DNA from: Vibrio aerogenes
Lineage (GTDB): Bacteria; Pseudomonadota; Gammaproteobacteria; Enterobacterales; Vibrionaceae
Length of the DNA stretch: 64,000 nucleotides
Direction: 5' to 3'
NCBI RefSeq assembly: GCF_024346755.1
Contig: NZ_AP024861.1
Location: 1,054,001-1,118,000, forward strand
Shown: positions 18,376 to 27,726 of the stretch, one piece after another
Layout of the letters: every line of letters starts with the position of its first letter
Position numbering within the stretch: position 1 is the stretch's first letter
Translations under genes and position numbers: made by a program
The notes under the pieces: model-generated
Databases searched by the model: none
What the model saw: only the letters and a program-made list of their open reading frames with translations
What the model was told of the DNA's origin: nothing

Positions 18376-19737
18376 TTAACAGATGACCTTAATGGCTAAA
18401 CCACCCTGAGATGTTTCGCGGTATTTTTTATTCATATCTTTACCGGTTTCAAACATGGTTTCGATCACCTTATCCAGAGAAACTCTTGGGTCGGATGAGC
18501 GTCTCAACGCCATCCGTGCAGAGTTAATCGATTTTACAGCGGCAATACCATTGCGCTCAATGCATGGAATCTGAACCTGACCAGCAATGGGGTCGCAAGT
18601 CAGTCCCAGATTATGTTCCATTGCGATTTCTGCTGCAATACACACCTGTTCCGGACTTCCGCCCATCAGGGCTGTCAGGCCAGCAGCAGCCATTGAACAA
18701 GCCACGCCAACTTCTCCCTGACACCCGACCTCAGCACCTGAAATCGAAGCGTTTCGTTTATAAAGTCCGCCAATCGCACCTGATGCTGCGAAGTAGCGAA
18801 TATAATCTTTTTCGGTGACAGTCTGGATGAATTTGTTGTAGTAAGCTAAAACCGCCGGGATGATGCCGCAGGCACCGTTGGTTGGTGCTGTGACAACCCG
18901 TCCTCCGGCTGCGTTTTCTTCGTTGACCGCAAAAGCAAACATATTCACCCAGTCAATCACTGACATGGGATCACTGGATGTCGACTCTGCCGTTAACAGT
19001 TGCTGACGAAGTGCCGCTGCACGGCGTGGCACACGCATTGGGCCGGGTAAAATACCTTCCGTATGCATGCCCCGTTCCATACATTCACACATAGTTTTCC
19101 AGATTTGGGCATAGTAAGTGTGAATTTCTTCATCAGAATGTAATGCTCTTTCATTTTCCATGACCAGGGCACTGATAGAATAACCGGTATCTTTGCACTG
19201 TTTGATCAGTTCATCCGCGCTCTTAAATGGATAAGGGACCTGAACTCCTGACTCTGTTTCCCTGCCGAAGTTTTCTTCATCGACAATAAAGCCACCACCA
19301 ATGGAGTAATAGGTTTTAGAGTAGACGTTTTCGTCTTCAACCCAGGCATGCAGCTTCATGCCATTTTCATGTAATTCAAGATTGGTTTTATGGAATGTAA
19401 TCCCGGTCTCTTTAGGAAAAGAAACCGTATGACAATGCATGCCAACCGGCAGACGTTCTGTTTCTTCAACTCTGGCAATAAAGCCGGGAATACTATCGAT
19501 ATCAACTTTTTCCGGGGTGTTACCGGCAAGTCCCATGATGATGGCTATATCCGTATGGTGACCTTTGCCTGTCAGTGATAATGATCCATAAATATCAACA
19601 GTAATTTTGGTGATTTGACGAAGTTTACCCATTTCACGCAGATCGTCGATGAACTCTTTTCCTGCTTTCATCGGGCCAACAGTATGCGAACTGGATGGGC
19701 CAACGCCTATTTTATAGATATCAAATACACTAATCAT
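18376..19737 (-). CDS. sdaA: L-serine ammonia-lyase (single-chain, iron-sulfur)
   Basis: Cytoplasmic enzyme converting L-serine to pyruvate and ammonia. The product is 453 residues (E. coli SdaA 454), nearly collinear with it: [26 protein letters not shown] at the N-terminus (beta domain), then the alpha domain with [29 protein letters not shown] and [12 protein letters not shown]. The conserved cysteines in these segments are those expected for the [4Fe-4S] cluster. SdaA and SdaB are close paralogues, so the letter is not certain. It lies 52 bp after the SdaC-type transporter on the same strand, an sdaC-sdaB-like arrangement for serine catabolism. Confidence 0.93.
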   Translation of the reverse strand: MISVFDIYKIGVGPSSSHTVGPMKAGKEFIDDLREMGKLRQITKITVDIYGSLSLTGKGHHTDIAIIMGLAGNTPEKVDIDSIPGFIARVEETERLPVGMHCHTVSFPKETGITFHKTNLELHENGMKLHAWVEDENVYSKTYYSIGGGFIVDEENFGRETESGVQVPYPFKSADELIKQCKDTGYSISALVMENERALHSDEEIHTYYAQIWKTMCECMERGMHTEGILPGPMRVPRRAAALRQQLLTAESTSSDPMSVIDWVNMFAFAVNEENAAGGRVVTAPTNGACGIIPAVLAYYNKFIQTVTEKDYIRYFAASGAIGGLYKRNASISGAEVGCQGEVGVACSMAAAGLTALMGGSPEQVCIAAEIAMEHNLGLTCDPIAGQVQIPCIERNGIAAVKSINSARMALRRSSDPRVSLDKVIETMFETGKDMNKKYRETSQGGLAIKVIC

Positions 19738-19789
19738 TCAGATTTCCTCGGACAGCCCCGAAAAGCGGGGCTGGTTAATACTTAATTAA

Positions 19790-21049
19790 TTAAAGCGCGC
19801 CATAGATGACAGATGAAATTGCTGCCAGGCCACAAATTGTTGTAAAAATTTGAACAGGGAACGATGTTCTGTATTTTGCCATGGCAGGCACTTTGAACAT
19901 GGCATAGATTGGCAGCAGGAACAGAATTGCGGCAATCATTGGGGCGCCCATGGTTTCAATCATGCCCAGAATACTTGGGTTGATAATGGCAACGATCCAG
20001 GTCGTCAGAACAATAAAGATCAAAGACACTTTTTCAATTTTACTGACCGGAATGTCTGAACGGCTTTTCACTAAACCAACCAATCCTTCATGGGCTCCCA
20101 GAAAGTGACCAAAGTAGCTTGATGTAATGGCCGCAAAGGCAACGATTGGACCCATGTACGAAATCACCGGTGAATCCTGTACATTTGCCAGATATGAAAG
20201 AACCGATATGTTTTGTGCTTTTGCCTGTGCAAGCTGTTCAGGTGAAAGAGACAGAACCACAGAGAAAACGAAGAACATGACAAATCCCATCAGCATCATG
20301 GCTGCACCGCCAGTGATTGAATCTGTTTTTTGTACGGCATTGTCACCGTGTTCTAGACGTTGCTCTTTTGTGAACTGGCTGATCACCGGACTGTGATTGA
20401 AAGAGAATACGATGATTGGAATCGCCAGCCAGATGACGGAAGGCATTGCGCTCCAGTCCGGTGCGACATCGATCATGGACGTATTCCATTCAGGAATCAG
20501 ATAGAAGGATAATGCCAGCAGGATGAATACCAGTGGGTAAACAACGGCAGAAGTTGCTTTGAGCATCAGTTGCTTACCAAAGACAACACCGGCTGTCATG
20601 GTCAGAATTAATCCGCCGGACAGAAGCCAGCGGGGCAGTGATTCCATGCCCAGCTGATTGACCAGAAAGGAATCGACGGTGTTGGTGATGCCGACACCGT
20701 AAATCAGAACAATTGGATAAATTGCGAAGAAGTATGCAAAAGTGATGAGGTTCGCACCGGTTTTTCCGAAATGTTCTTCAACTGTGTCTGTGATATCTGC
20801 ATTTTTGTTCTTTGCAGACAACACAAAACGTGCCAGTGATTTATGTGAAAACCAGGTCATTGGCGCCGCCAGTAAAGCCAGAAATACTAATGGCCAGAAA
20901 CCGCCGGATCCTGCTTTGATTGGTAAGAACAGGACACCAGCACCGACTGCAGTACCAAACAGTGAAAGACACCAGGTAAAGTCTTTGTATGTAAATTTGT
21001 TTCCCGTTTGGCTTGGTGAGGGTAACGTGGATGAAATAGTAGAGTTCAT
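19790..21049 (-). CDS. sdaC: Serine transporter, HAAAP family (SdaC-like)
   Basis: Inner-membrane amino-acid symporter of 419 residues with about eleven hydrophobic helices. Family segments include LFGTAVGAGVLFLPIKAG near residue 33, VEEHFGKTGANLITFAYFFAIYP and LAIPIIVFSFNHSPVIS, which closely follow SdaC. TdcC-type threonine/serine carriers are the alternative, but the adjacent serine ammonia-lyase argues for serine. It is probably cotranscribed with that gene; the 215-bp gap to the upstream regulator gene may hold its own promoter. Confidence 0.88.
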   Translation of the reverse strand: MNSTISSTLPSPSQTGNKFTYKDFTWCLSLFGTAVGAGVLFLPIKAGSGGFWPLVFLALLAAPMTWFSHKSLARFVLSAKNKNADITDTVEEHFGKTGANLITFAYFFAIYPIVLIYGVGITNTVDSFLVNQLGMESLPRWLLSGGLILTMTAGVVFGKQLMLKATSAVVYPLVFILLALSFYLIPEWNTSMIDVAPDWSAMPSVIWLAIPIIVFSFNHSPVISQFTKEQRLEHGDNAVQKTDSITGGAAMMLMGFVMFFVFSVVLSLSPEQLAQAKAQNISVLSYLANVQDSPVISYMGPIVAFAAITSSYFGHFLGAHEGLVGLVKSRSDIPVSKIEKVSLIFIVLTTWIVAIINPSILGMIETMGAPMIAAILFLLPIYAMFKVPAMAKYRTSFPVQIFTTICGLAAISSVIYGAL

Positions 21050-21264
21050 ATCAGGCTCGCTCGTTTTTGTCAGGAGTTATGTACCCCGGTGGGGCATCAA
21101 TTTGTATCGGTTATCTCAGTATTGTTATTGTCTTACCTTCACCTTTTCGGGTTCAGTAAGGATACAGTTGTTCCGGAAATGTCCGGAGGCATTCATGAGT
21201 ACTTCCCTGATATGTCCTGATTATTTTTTTCCATCCTGGTGATATGTCCTTATCTTTACTGCTG

Positions 21265-21942
21265 TTAAGATCTGAACTCACGAATATATTTGTAAATCGC
21301 ATGACGGGTGATACCCAGCTGGCTGGCAACCTGTGTTGTTGCTTCTTTCAATTCAAAAATACCGTTTTTGAATAAAACCCGGGTAATCGCTTTGTTTTTT
21401 CCTTTCGATGTCACGCTATTGTCGTTTTCAACGTCTGCAATTGCATGATTTAGTGCATTCTCAATGACTTCTTTTGGCGAAGCACTGAATGTTTCATGTG
21501 CTTCTGATTGCATTTTTGTCATATCCGGAACCAGTGTTTTCAGAATTTCTGCCATTGGAAACGACAAATTGACATTGATACAAAACAGTCCGACCGGCTT
21601 TTCGTTTTCGCCAGTCAGAACACAAGTTGTCGACTTCAGTACTGAACCGTCTTTTGCTGTAGTGAAGTAGCTTTCGGGCGTCATATTGCCCGTTTTTTCA
21701 AACTGATTAAGCATTTTCAGCCCCATATCCGTGATCGGAGAACCAACTTTCCGCCCGGTATGGTGCCCATTGACGATTTTTACGACTGAATGTTCAAAAC
21801 TTTCGAAAGAATGAACAACCACCTCACAATGTGGCCCGATGAGTTCCGCGATGGTCTCTGCTAACCGGAAGTTAGAAGTCAGACAAGCCCGATCCTGTTC
21901 GGTGAATCTTGTATTGAATGACTTATATTTTGATACAACCAT
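21265..21942 (-). CDS. YheO/DauR-type PAS-HTH transcriptional regulator
   Basis: Regulator of 225 residues. Residues ~20-135 form a YheO-like PAS domain (TIAELIGPHCEVVVHSFE, and a TGENEKPVGLFCINVNLS strand). Residues ~165-222 form the HTH_22 DNA-binding domain (FKNGIFELKEATTQVASQLG then ITRHAIYKYIREF). Members of this family control amino-acid catabolism, for example D-arginine use by DauR. Its position directly upstream of sdaC-sdaA on the same strand suggests it regulates serine use (inference). The ATG follows AAGGAG. Repeated AACTTTGTGTAACT-like elements just upstream are candidate operators. Confidence 0.88.
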   Translation of the reverse strand: MVVSKYKSFNTRFTEQDRACLTSNFRLAETIAELIGPHCEVVVHSFESFEHSVVKIVNGHHTGRKVGSPITDMGLKMLNQFEKTGNMTPESYFTTAKDGSVLKSTTCVLTGENEKPVGLFCINVNLSFPMAEILKTLVPDMTKMQSEAHETFSASPKEVIENALNHAIADVENDNSVTSKGKNKAITRVLFKNGIFELKEATTQVASQLGITRHAIYKYIREFRS

Positions 21943-21957
21943 CTTGAGACTCCTTGA

Positions 21958-22225
21958 GTTAACTTTGTGTAACTTTCATGCGGTGCATACCATTGCGCAT
22001 CTCGATAATATGTTCAATTCCTTCGCTGGTATAAAACAATATTTGATAGTTATGGTCAATGTTAAAGTTATAGATAGTGAACTATATGTGACGTAAAGCA
22101 TCATTTTAGTATTTTATTTCTGTTTTTCGGTTCACTTTGTGTAACTGAGAGGCAGTGTTGAATCCGGTGGCGCTCTGTCATTTTTATGGCTGATTTTTGA
22201 GTTAATTAAAGTTAACTTTTATGCG
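21958..22225. promoter_or_regulatory. Repeated operator-like motifs upstream of the YheO-type regulator
   Basis: ACTTTGTGTAACT occurs at 21962-21974 (within GTTAACTTTGTGTAAC) and at 22133-22145. AGTTAACTTT followed by TATGCG lies at 22210-22225, and TAACTTTCATGCGG follows the first copy, so two sub-motifs recur. They are 16 to 270 bp upstream of the regulator start. A binding site for the regulator itself is a reasonable guess. The remaining stretch to 22759 has no gene and should contain the xylanase promoter, but I see no clear -35/-10 pair. Confidence 0.45.
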
Positions 22226-22759
22226 TATTGGCATGGGTTTGTCAGTTTCACAGATGAAAAATCCGCGGAAACAGATACCGCTTATACGGAAATATTATGA
22301 TTGCATCCTGAGTGTGCTTTCAGGCAGCCTCCCGGAGAAAAAGAGATGGATAAACCCAAAGCGATGACGTTGTTTATGACAACATGAATGTGATTGAGTG
22401 AAATAATTCAGGATGAATATTCAAAATAATTGAATCAGCGTTGCAAACAGGCTGTTCAGTAAAGCAGATGAACTTGATGAAATAGATTGCATTGTAAAAT
22501 AAATGAAAGGGTTGGGGGCGGATTGTAGGGCATCGCAAAAAATAACAGAGAAATGGTGGCAGTTCATCAATAACAAACTGGTTTTTTTTTAGACATCTCC
22601 CAAACGGTTAAATTCTGTCATTGCTGCAATATCTTCATTCTGATGAAGTGATTATGATAAAAATCGTTATTCAACTTGTTTTACATTCTTACCCTCAAAA
22701 AAAAACAGAGTAATTTGACTGAGAAATATAAATCATTAGCGTTTACTCAAGGAGACCAT

Positions 22760-24535
22760 ATGAAGAAGAAAATACAATGTCAGTGGCCCGGTCTGAAAGT
22801 TTCGGGAGAGACCAATCATCGGGCTGCAGGGTCGATAATGGCGGCTTTTGCTTTGCTGGGATTACCGCTTGGAAGTGCTGTGGCAGACACCAGTGGCGTC
22901 AGCCATCAGGTGACAATTTCGAATGACTGGAGTAGTGGTTACTGTGCAGCTCTGACGGTGACCAATAATAACAGTGCTGCTGTGTCCGGCTGGCAGATCG
23001 ACATGGATGTGGATGGAACCATCAGTTCTCTCTGGAATGCCGGCTGGACTCAGGATGGTGATGTTGTTCATGTCACTGGTAGCGGACAGTATGAAACGTT
23101 GAAAGCCGGGGAAAGTACCTCACAGATTGGCTTTTGCGTGAACCGTTCATCCGGATCGGATAATTCCGGCGGAAGCTCTTCAGATGATAACTCCTCTGGC
23201 AGCAGCTCATCCGGTGGACTGGCCGTGAATGGTGATGTGGAAGATGGCCTGACGAACTGGTCATCGACTTCCGGTGATGTGAAACGAACCACTCAGGACA
23301 GCCATCATGGTGCAGCAAGTGTTCTGATTTCGAACCGGAGTGCTTCCTGGCATGGGATTACCTTCCAGCCGGAAACTTTAAGTTCAGGTAAAAAATATGA
23401 TGTCTCTGTTTGGGTAAAACTGGCTCCGGGAGAATCTGATACAACACTGATTCTGACTGGTAAGCGGACCGACGATTCCGATACATCCACAACCAATGAA
23501 TATACCCGGATCACCACGGCAACTGTTTCAGACTATGAATGGACGGAGCTGAAAGGGACTTATTCACAGTCCGGTACGCCATTCCAGCACTTTATTATTG
23601 AATCGGACAGCGACAGTGTCAGCTACTATGCAGATGATTTTACCGTTGAAGCTGCCGGAGATGCTGATGGCTCAGGTAGCAGCACTTCCGGTGATACAAA
23701 CAAATTCGTTGGTAATATCACAACTTCCGGGAGTGTCAGATCAGATTTCTCCAGCTACTGGAATCAGATTACGCCGGAAAATGAAGGAAAATGGGGTTCA
23801 GTGGAAAAAACACGCGATGTGTATAACTGGAGCGGTATAGATGCTGTTTATCAGTATGCGAAGTCACATCATATTCCATTTAAACAACATACCTTTGTGT
23901 GGGGAAGTCAGTATCCCAGCTGGATTACGTCTTTAAGTGCTTCAGAACAGGCGGCAGAAATTGAGGAGTGGATTCAGGATTTCTGTACCCGTTATCCGGA
24001 TGTCGACATCATTGATGTAGTGAATGAAGCGACACCAGGCCACGCTCCTGCATCATTCGCGAAAAGTGCATTCGGCGATGACTGGATTATTAAATCATTT
24101 AAACTGGCCCGAAAATATTGTCCGAAAGCAACCCTGGTGCTCAATGACTACAATGTGCTGAGCTGGCATACCGATAAATTCATTGAGATGGCGAAACCCG
24201 CGGTGCAAGCCGGCGTGGTGGATGCGATTGGTTTACAGGCACATGGCCTTGAAGACATTTCAACATCAACACTCAAAACAAACCTGGAGAAAGTCGCGGC
24301 ACTCGGATTGCCAATTTATATTTCTGAGTATGATGTGGCGGAAACAGATGATCAGACCCAGCTGGATGTCTTCAAAGCGCAGTTCCCGCTGTTCTATAAC
24401 TCGGATGCGGTGGCCGGAATTACTTTATGGGGATATGTGGATGGTAAAACATGGAGAGATGGTACCGGGCTAATCTATGATGATGGTACGCAACGTCCGG
24501 CCATGAAGTGGCTGATGAATTATCTGGGTAAATAG
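22760..24535 (+). CDS. Secreted GH10 endo-beta-1,4-xylanase with CBM2 and CBM4/9 modules
   Basis: Extracellular xylan-hydrolysing enzyme of 591 residues. Order: an unusually long basic N-region and signal peptide ending near GSAVA (~residue 42); a CBM2-like module with flanking cysteines (SSGYCAALTVTNNN ... GFCVN); a Ser/Gly-rich linker; a CBM4/9-like jelly roll (~156-300); a second linker; and GH10 from ~residue 320. The acid/base Glu423 is in DVVNEATPG and the nucleophile Glu523 in IYISEYD. The KQHTFVWGSQYPSWI segment carries GH10 substrate-site residues. The ATG follows AAGGAG by five bases; 28 upstream in-frame residues are excluded. Its tandem paralogue follows after a terminator. Confidence 0.93.
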   Translation: MKKKIQCQWPGLKVSGETNHRAAGSIMAAFALLGLPLGSAVADTSGVSHQVTISNDWSSGYCAALTVTNNNSAAVSGWQIDMDVDGTISSLWNAGWTQDGDVVHVTGSGQYETLKAGESTSQIGFCVNRSSGSDNSGGSSSDDNSSGSSSSGGLAVNGDVEDGLTNWSSTSGDVKRTTQDSHHGAASVLISNRSASWHGITFQPETLSSGKKYDVSVWVKLAPGESDTTLILTGKRTDDSDTSTTNEYTRITTATVSDYEWTELKGTYSQSGTPFQHFIIESDSDSVSYYADDFTVEAAGDADGSGSSTSGDTNKFVGNITTSGSVRSDFSSYWNQITPENEGKWGSVEKTRDVYNWSGIDAVYQYAKSHHIPFKQHTFVWGSQYPSWITSLSASEQAAEIEEWIQDFCTRYPDVDIIDVVNEATPGHAPASFAKSAFGDDWIIKSFKLARKYCPKATLVLNDYNVLSWHTDKFIEMAKPAVQAGVVDAIGLQAHGLEDISTSTLKTNLEKVAALGLPIYISEYDVAETDDQTQLDVFKAQFPLFYNSDAVAGITLWGYVDGKTWRDGTGLIYDDGTQRPAMKWLMNYLGK

Positions 24536-24566
24536 CCGCCTCTGAACCACTGTAACAATCAAACCG

Positions 24567-24592
24567 AAGCCGTCATGAAGACGGCTTTTTTT
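24567..24592 (+). terminator. Rho-independent terminator after the first xylanase
   Basis: AAGCCGTC and GACGGCTT form an 8-bp stem with an ATGAA loop followed by T7. It separates the two xylanase genes; the remaining ~290 bp to the next start is AT-rich, must carry a second promoter and shows no credible gene. Confidence 0.85.
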
Positions 24593-24881
24593 AACTCATC
24601 TGGCGATTTTTTTCTTTCAGTCAGAAACATCAATAATAATTTCCTGTTTTTAAATACATATTCCAAATCATTAAATCCTGACAGACAACTAATATTCTTT
24701 TTCCGGACGTTAATGATAATAAGAGTTGACTTCGCTGGTTTTCGGTATTTTCCGCAGAAACAGTATGAACTTCTCCGTATTTTTGCCGGAATAACCAGAG
24801 ATGAGCGAAGATTTTCATCAGATAGCAGAACATCTGTCTGTATCGATAACATATTTCATTGACCGGCAAAAAGAAAAGGTC

Positions 24882-26753
24882 ATGAAGATAAACTCAACGA
24901 AAGGTTGGTCTGGTTTTATGAGAAAAAATACAAAACACCTTCAATTATCGGCAATACATAAGTCTTGTATGGTCGTCATGGCTGCGACGTTTGCTGCCTG
25001 GAATCCTTTTGCAGCGCTGGCGGCATCTGCTGACGCAAATGTCGAATATTCTGTTTCGGTCACCAGTGACTGGGGCGCAGGATATTGTGCTGCTGTGACA
25101 GTGACGAATCAAAGTGCTCAGGCTTTGGACTGGCATTTTAATATGACGGTTGACGGTAAAATTGATAATTTATGGAACGCGACCTGGAGTCAGGATGGTT
25201 CATTGGTTTCTATGTCCGGGGCCGGATGGAATAACACGCTGGCAGCAGGGCAGAGCAACAGCTCGATCGGCTATTGTGTTACCCGTAGCAGTGATGCAAG
25301 CGATGATTCGTCGGCAGGAAATGATAACAGTGATAGTGGCAATACCGGCACGGATACAGAGACTGATACCGGCTCCGACAGCAGCTATCAGGTGCCAGAG
25401 AATAATTTCGCTAAAAATGGTGGCGTGGAATATGATCTTGAAAACTGGTCGGTGACTGCGGGAAAATTAACACGCAGTACAGCTGCGAGTCATGGTGGTT
25501 CCGCCAGTGCTCTGATTACGGAACGGACCAGCGGATGGCATGGGATTACTTTTGATACCGGTTCATTAACCAATGGCAATGATTACGATGTCGCAGTCTG
25601 GGTCAAACTGGCACCGGGATCCGTCAATACCGCTGAAATTTATCTGACAGCCAAACGTGCTGATGATAGTGATAGTTCAACCACGAAAGAATATGAGCGT
25701 GTTGCGACAGCGGTTGCATCTACAGATAAATGGACACTGGTCCACGGGACATATACACAAAGCGGCACACCGTTTGAACACTTCATTATTGAATCAGATG
25801 ATGCAGAAGTGAGCTTCTACGCTGATGATTTTTCGATTGGTGGTGATGTTGCCACGGATAATAATTCCGGCGGTTCTGATGCAAAATCAACGGATAAATT
25901 TGTCGGTAATATTACGACTTCAGGGAGTGTGCGTTCGGACTTCCTGCAATACTGGAATCAGCTGACACCCGAAAATGAAGGTAAATGGGGCAGCATTGAG
26001 AAAACCCGTGATGTATATAACTGGAATGGTGTCGATGCGGCTTACAAATATGCAAAAGAGCACGGCATTCCATTCAAGCAACATACATTTGTCTGGGGAA
26101 GCCAGTATCCAAACTGGATTACATCACTCAGCCCGGCAGAGCAGGCATCTGAGATTGAAGAATGGATTCAGGACTTCTGTACCCGTTATCCTGATGCTGA
26201 TCTGATTGATGTGGTGAATGAGGCCACCCCTGGCCATGCACCGGCATCATTTGCGAAAAGTGCATTCGGCGATGACTGGATTATCAAATCATTTAAACTG
26301 GCCCGTAAGTATTGTCCGAACTCAAAACTGGTCCTCAATGATTATAATGTGTTGATCTGGAATACCGATGAGTTTATCAAGATGGCAAAACCAGCAGTTG
26401 ACGCAGGTGTGGTTGATGCCATTGGTTTGCAGTCCCACGGCCTGGAAAGCCTCTCGGCTTCCCAGTTAAAAACCAATCTGGATAAAGTCGCTGCACTTGG
26501 ATTACCGATTTACATTTCTGAATACGATATTGCGAAAACCAATGATCAGGAACAGTTAAATATCATGAAAGAACAGTTCCCTGTTTTCTATAAAGATGAT
26601 GCTGTTGCCGGGATTACCTTGTGGGGTTATATCGCAGGTAAAACCTGGAAAGAAGGCACAGGCCTGATCAATGCTGACGGGACTCAGAGACCCGCAATGA
26701 AGTGGTTAATGAACTACCTGAAAGAACAGAGAGATGCTGACTCAAAAAAGTAG
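24882..26753 (+). CDS. Second secreted GH10 xylanase (CBM2-CBM4/9-GH10), tandem paralogue
   Basis: Paralogue of the preceding xylanase with the same module order: signal peptide ending near FAALA, CBM2-like module (GAGYCAAVTVTNQS ... GYCVTR), Thr/Asp/Ser linker, CBM4/9-like domain, linker and GH10. Acid/base is Glu447 (DVVNEATPG) and nucleophile Glu547 (IYISEYD). The GH10 parts of the two genes are nearly identical over long stretches such as APASFAKSAFGDDW. The start is uncertain: this ATG has GAAAAGG close by, while ATG 24918 gives a shorter, more normal signal peptide. Unlike its neighbour it ends not at NYLGK but with KEQRDADSKK, a linker-like tail that leads, through a slippery site, into a GH62 frame. 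Confidence 0.92.
   Translation: MKINSTKGWSGFMRKNTKHLQLSAIHKSCMVVMAATFAAWNPFAALAASADANVEYSVSVTSDWGAGYCAAVTVTNQSAQALDWHFNMTVDGKIDNLWNATWSQDGSLVSMSGAGWNNTLAAGQSNSSIGYCVTRSSDASDDSSAGNDNSDSGNTGTDTETDTGSDSSYQVPENNFAKNGGVEYDLENWSVTAGKLTRSTAASHGGSASALITERTSGWHGITFDTGSLTNGNDYDVAVWVKLAPGSVNTAEIYLTAKRADDSDSSTTKEYERVATAVASTDKWTLVHGTYTQSGTPFEHFIIESDDAEVSFYADDFSIGGDVATDNNSGGSDAKSTDKFVGNITTSGSVRSDFLQYWNQLTPENEGKWGSIEKTRDVYNWNGVDAAYKYAKEHGIPFKQHTFVWGSQYPNWITSLSPAEQASEIEEWIQDFCTRYPDADLIDVVNEATPGHAPASFAKSAFGDDWIIKSFKLARKYCPNSKLVLNDYNVLIWNTDEFIKMAKPAVDAGVVDAIGLQSHGLESLSASQLKTNLDKVAALGLPIYISEYDIAKTNDQEQLNIMKEQFPVFYKDDAVAGITLWGYIAGKTWKEGTGLINADGTQRPAMKWLMNYLKEQRDADSKK
26744..26750 (+). other. Candidate -1 ribosomal frameshift site (A_AAA_AAG)
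   Basis: In the xylanase frame the codons are TCA AAA AAG TAG, so the heptamer A_AAA_AAG is in the exact register used by E. coli dnaX. A -1 slip avoids the immediate TAG and continues GTA GAA ACG CCC into the GH62 frame. A purine-rich GAGAGA at 26729-26734 lies about ten bases upstream, where dnaX has a Shine-Dalgarno-like enhancer, but it is weak. I see no strong downstream hairpin. Insertion of one A by polymerase slippage or a sequencing error in A6 would have the same effect. Confidence 0.55.
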
Positions 26754-27667
26754 AAACGCCCCAGGAATCATGTGATTTACCCTCAACTTTTGGCTGGACA
26801 TCGACTGATCCGGTGATCTCGCCAATTGATGACAACCTGGTGTCCGTAAAAGATCCATCGATTGTAAAATATGATGGGAAGTACCATGTATTTGCCAGTG
26901 TCGTGGATAAAGATGGAAAATATAGTAGTGTCTATCTGAATTTCAAAAACTGGGCAGATGCTGGTCAGGCAACGCAGTTGAGTATGAAGCAGACAAAAGC
27001 CGGCAGCACTGTTGCGCCACAGGTTTTTTACTTCGAACCTCATCACAAGTGGTATCTGATTTATCAGTGGGGAGCAAGATACTCGACAAATACTGATATT
27101 AACGATCCTTCAGGCTGGAGTGCACCCAAAACACTGCTGACCAATGAACCTGAAGGGGCGTTGGATTACTGGGTGATCTGTGATGATGACAATTGCTACC
27201 TGTTCTTCTCCAGAGATGACGGCAAGTTATATCGTTCTAAGGTGTCTGTTGATGATTTCCCGAATTTCAAAGATTATGAGGTTGTCATGTCTGAGGATTC
27301 GGCCGGTAAATTATTCGAGGCATCGAATGTCTATAAGGTTGCGGGGAAAGATCAGTATTTGCTGTTGGTTGAAGCTTATGCGCCCCGTTATTTCCGCTCA
27401 TGGACAGCAAACAGCCTTGATGGTCCGTGGACGCCTTTAGCGGATACTCAGTCTAATCCGTTTGCCGGAGAAGCGAATGTCAGCTTCAGCGGAGAAAAAT
27501 GGACCAAAGATATCAGCCATGGTGAAATGGTTCGTGCTGGATATGATCAGACACTGACAATCGATCCTTGTCATTTGCAGTATCTGTATCAGGGGCGTGA
27601 TCCCGAATCTGATGGTGTTGGATATGATGCCCGTCCATATCAGTTAGGATTACTGACGGCTAAATAA
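26750..27667 (+). CDS. GH62 alpha-L-arabinofuranosidase, frame lacking its own start; probable fusion to upstream xylanase
   Basis: GH62 enzymes remove arabinose side chains from arabinoxylan. The frame carries the full five-bladed propeller: CDLPSTFGWTSTDPVISP at the beginning, SVKDPSIVKYDGKYHVFAS (catalytic Asp), ALDYWVICDDDNCYLFFS and KLFEASNVY (catalytic Glu). The first possible start is GTG 26813, but it has no ribosome site and would delete the conserved DLPSTFGWTS strand. Upstream the frame is open only back to a TGA at 26738. There is no ATG/GTG/TTG and no signal peptide, though an extracellular enzyme is expected. Expression as a C-terminal domain of the preceding xylanase by -1 frameshifting, or a broken fusion gene, explains all of this. 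About 305 residues. Confidence 0.8.
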   Translation, partial: VETPQESCDLPSTFGWTSTDPVISPIDDNLVSVKDPSIVKYDGKYHVFASVVDKDGKYSSVYLNFKNWADAGQATQLSMKQTKAGSTVAPQVFYFEPHHKWYLIYQWGARYSTNTDINDPSGWSAPKTLLTNEPEGALDYWVICDDDNCYLFFSRDDGKLYRSKVSVDDFPNFKDYEVVMSEDSAGKLFEASNVYKVAGKDQYLLLVEAYAPRYFRSWTANSLDGPWTPLADTQSNPFAGEANVSFSGEKWTKDISHGEMVRAGYDQTLTIDPCHLQYLYQGRDPESDGVGYDARPYQLGLLTAK

Positions 27668-27687
27668 TTTTGTTTTATTGACTTTGA

Positions 27688-27726
27688 AAACCCCGGACTG
27701 ACAGGTTGTCAGACGGGGTTTTTTTA
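27688..27726 (+). terminator. Rho-independent terminator of the xylanase/GH62 unit
   Basis: Outer arms AACCCCG and CGGGGTT and inner arms CTGACA and TGTCAG form a long stem, followed by T7. It starts about 20 bp after the GH62 stop. Confidence 0.88.

Noticed and set aside
24575..24869. Overlapping ~80-97-codon frames on both strands before the second xylanase
   Set aside because: They overlap each other in a promoter region and carry no recognisable features.
26813..27667. GH62 as an independent gene starting at GTG 26813
   Set aside because: No ribosome site, no signal peptide, and it removes the conserved N-terminal strand that is encoded just upstream in frame.
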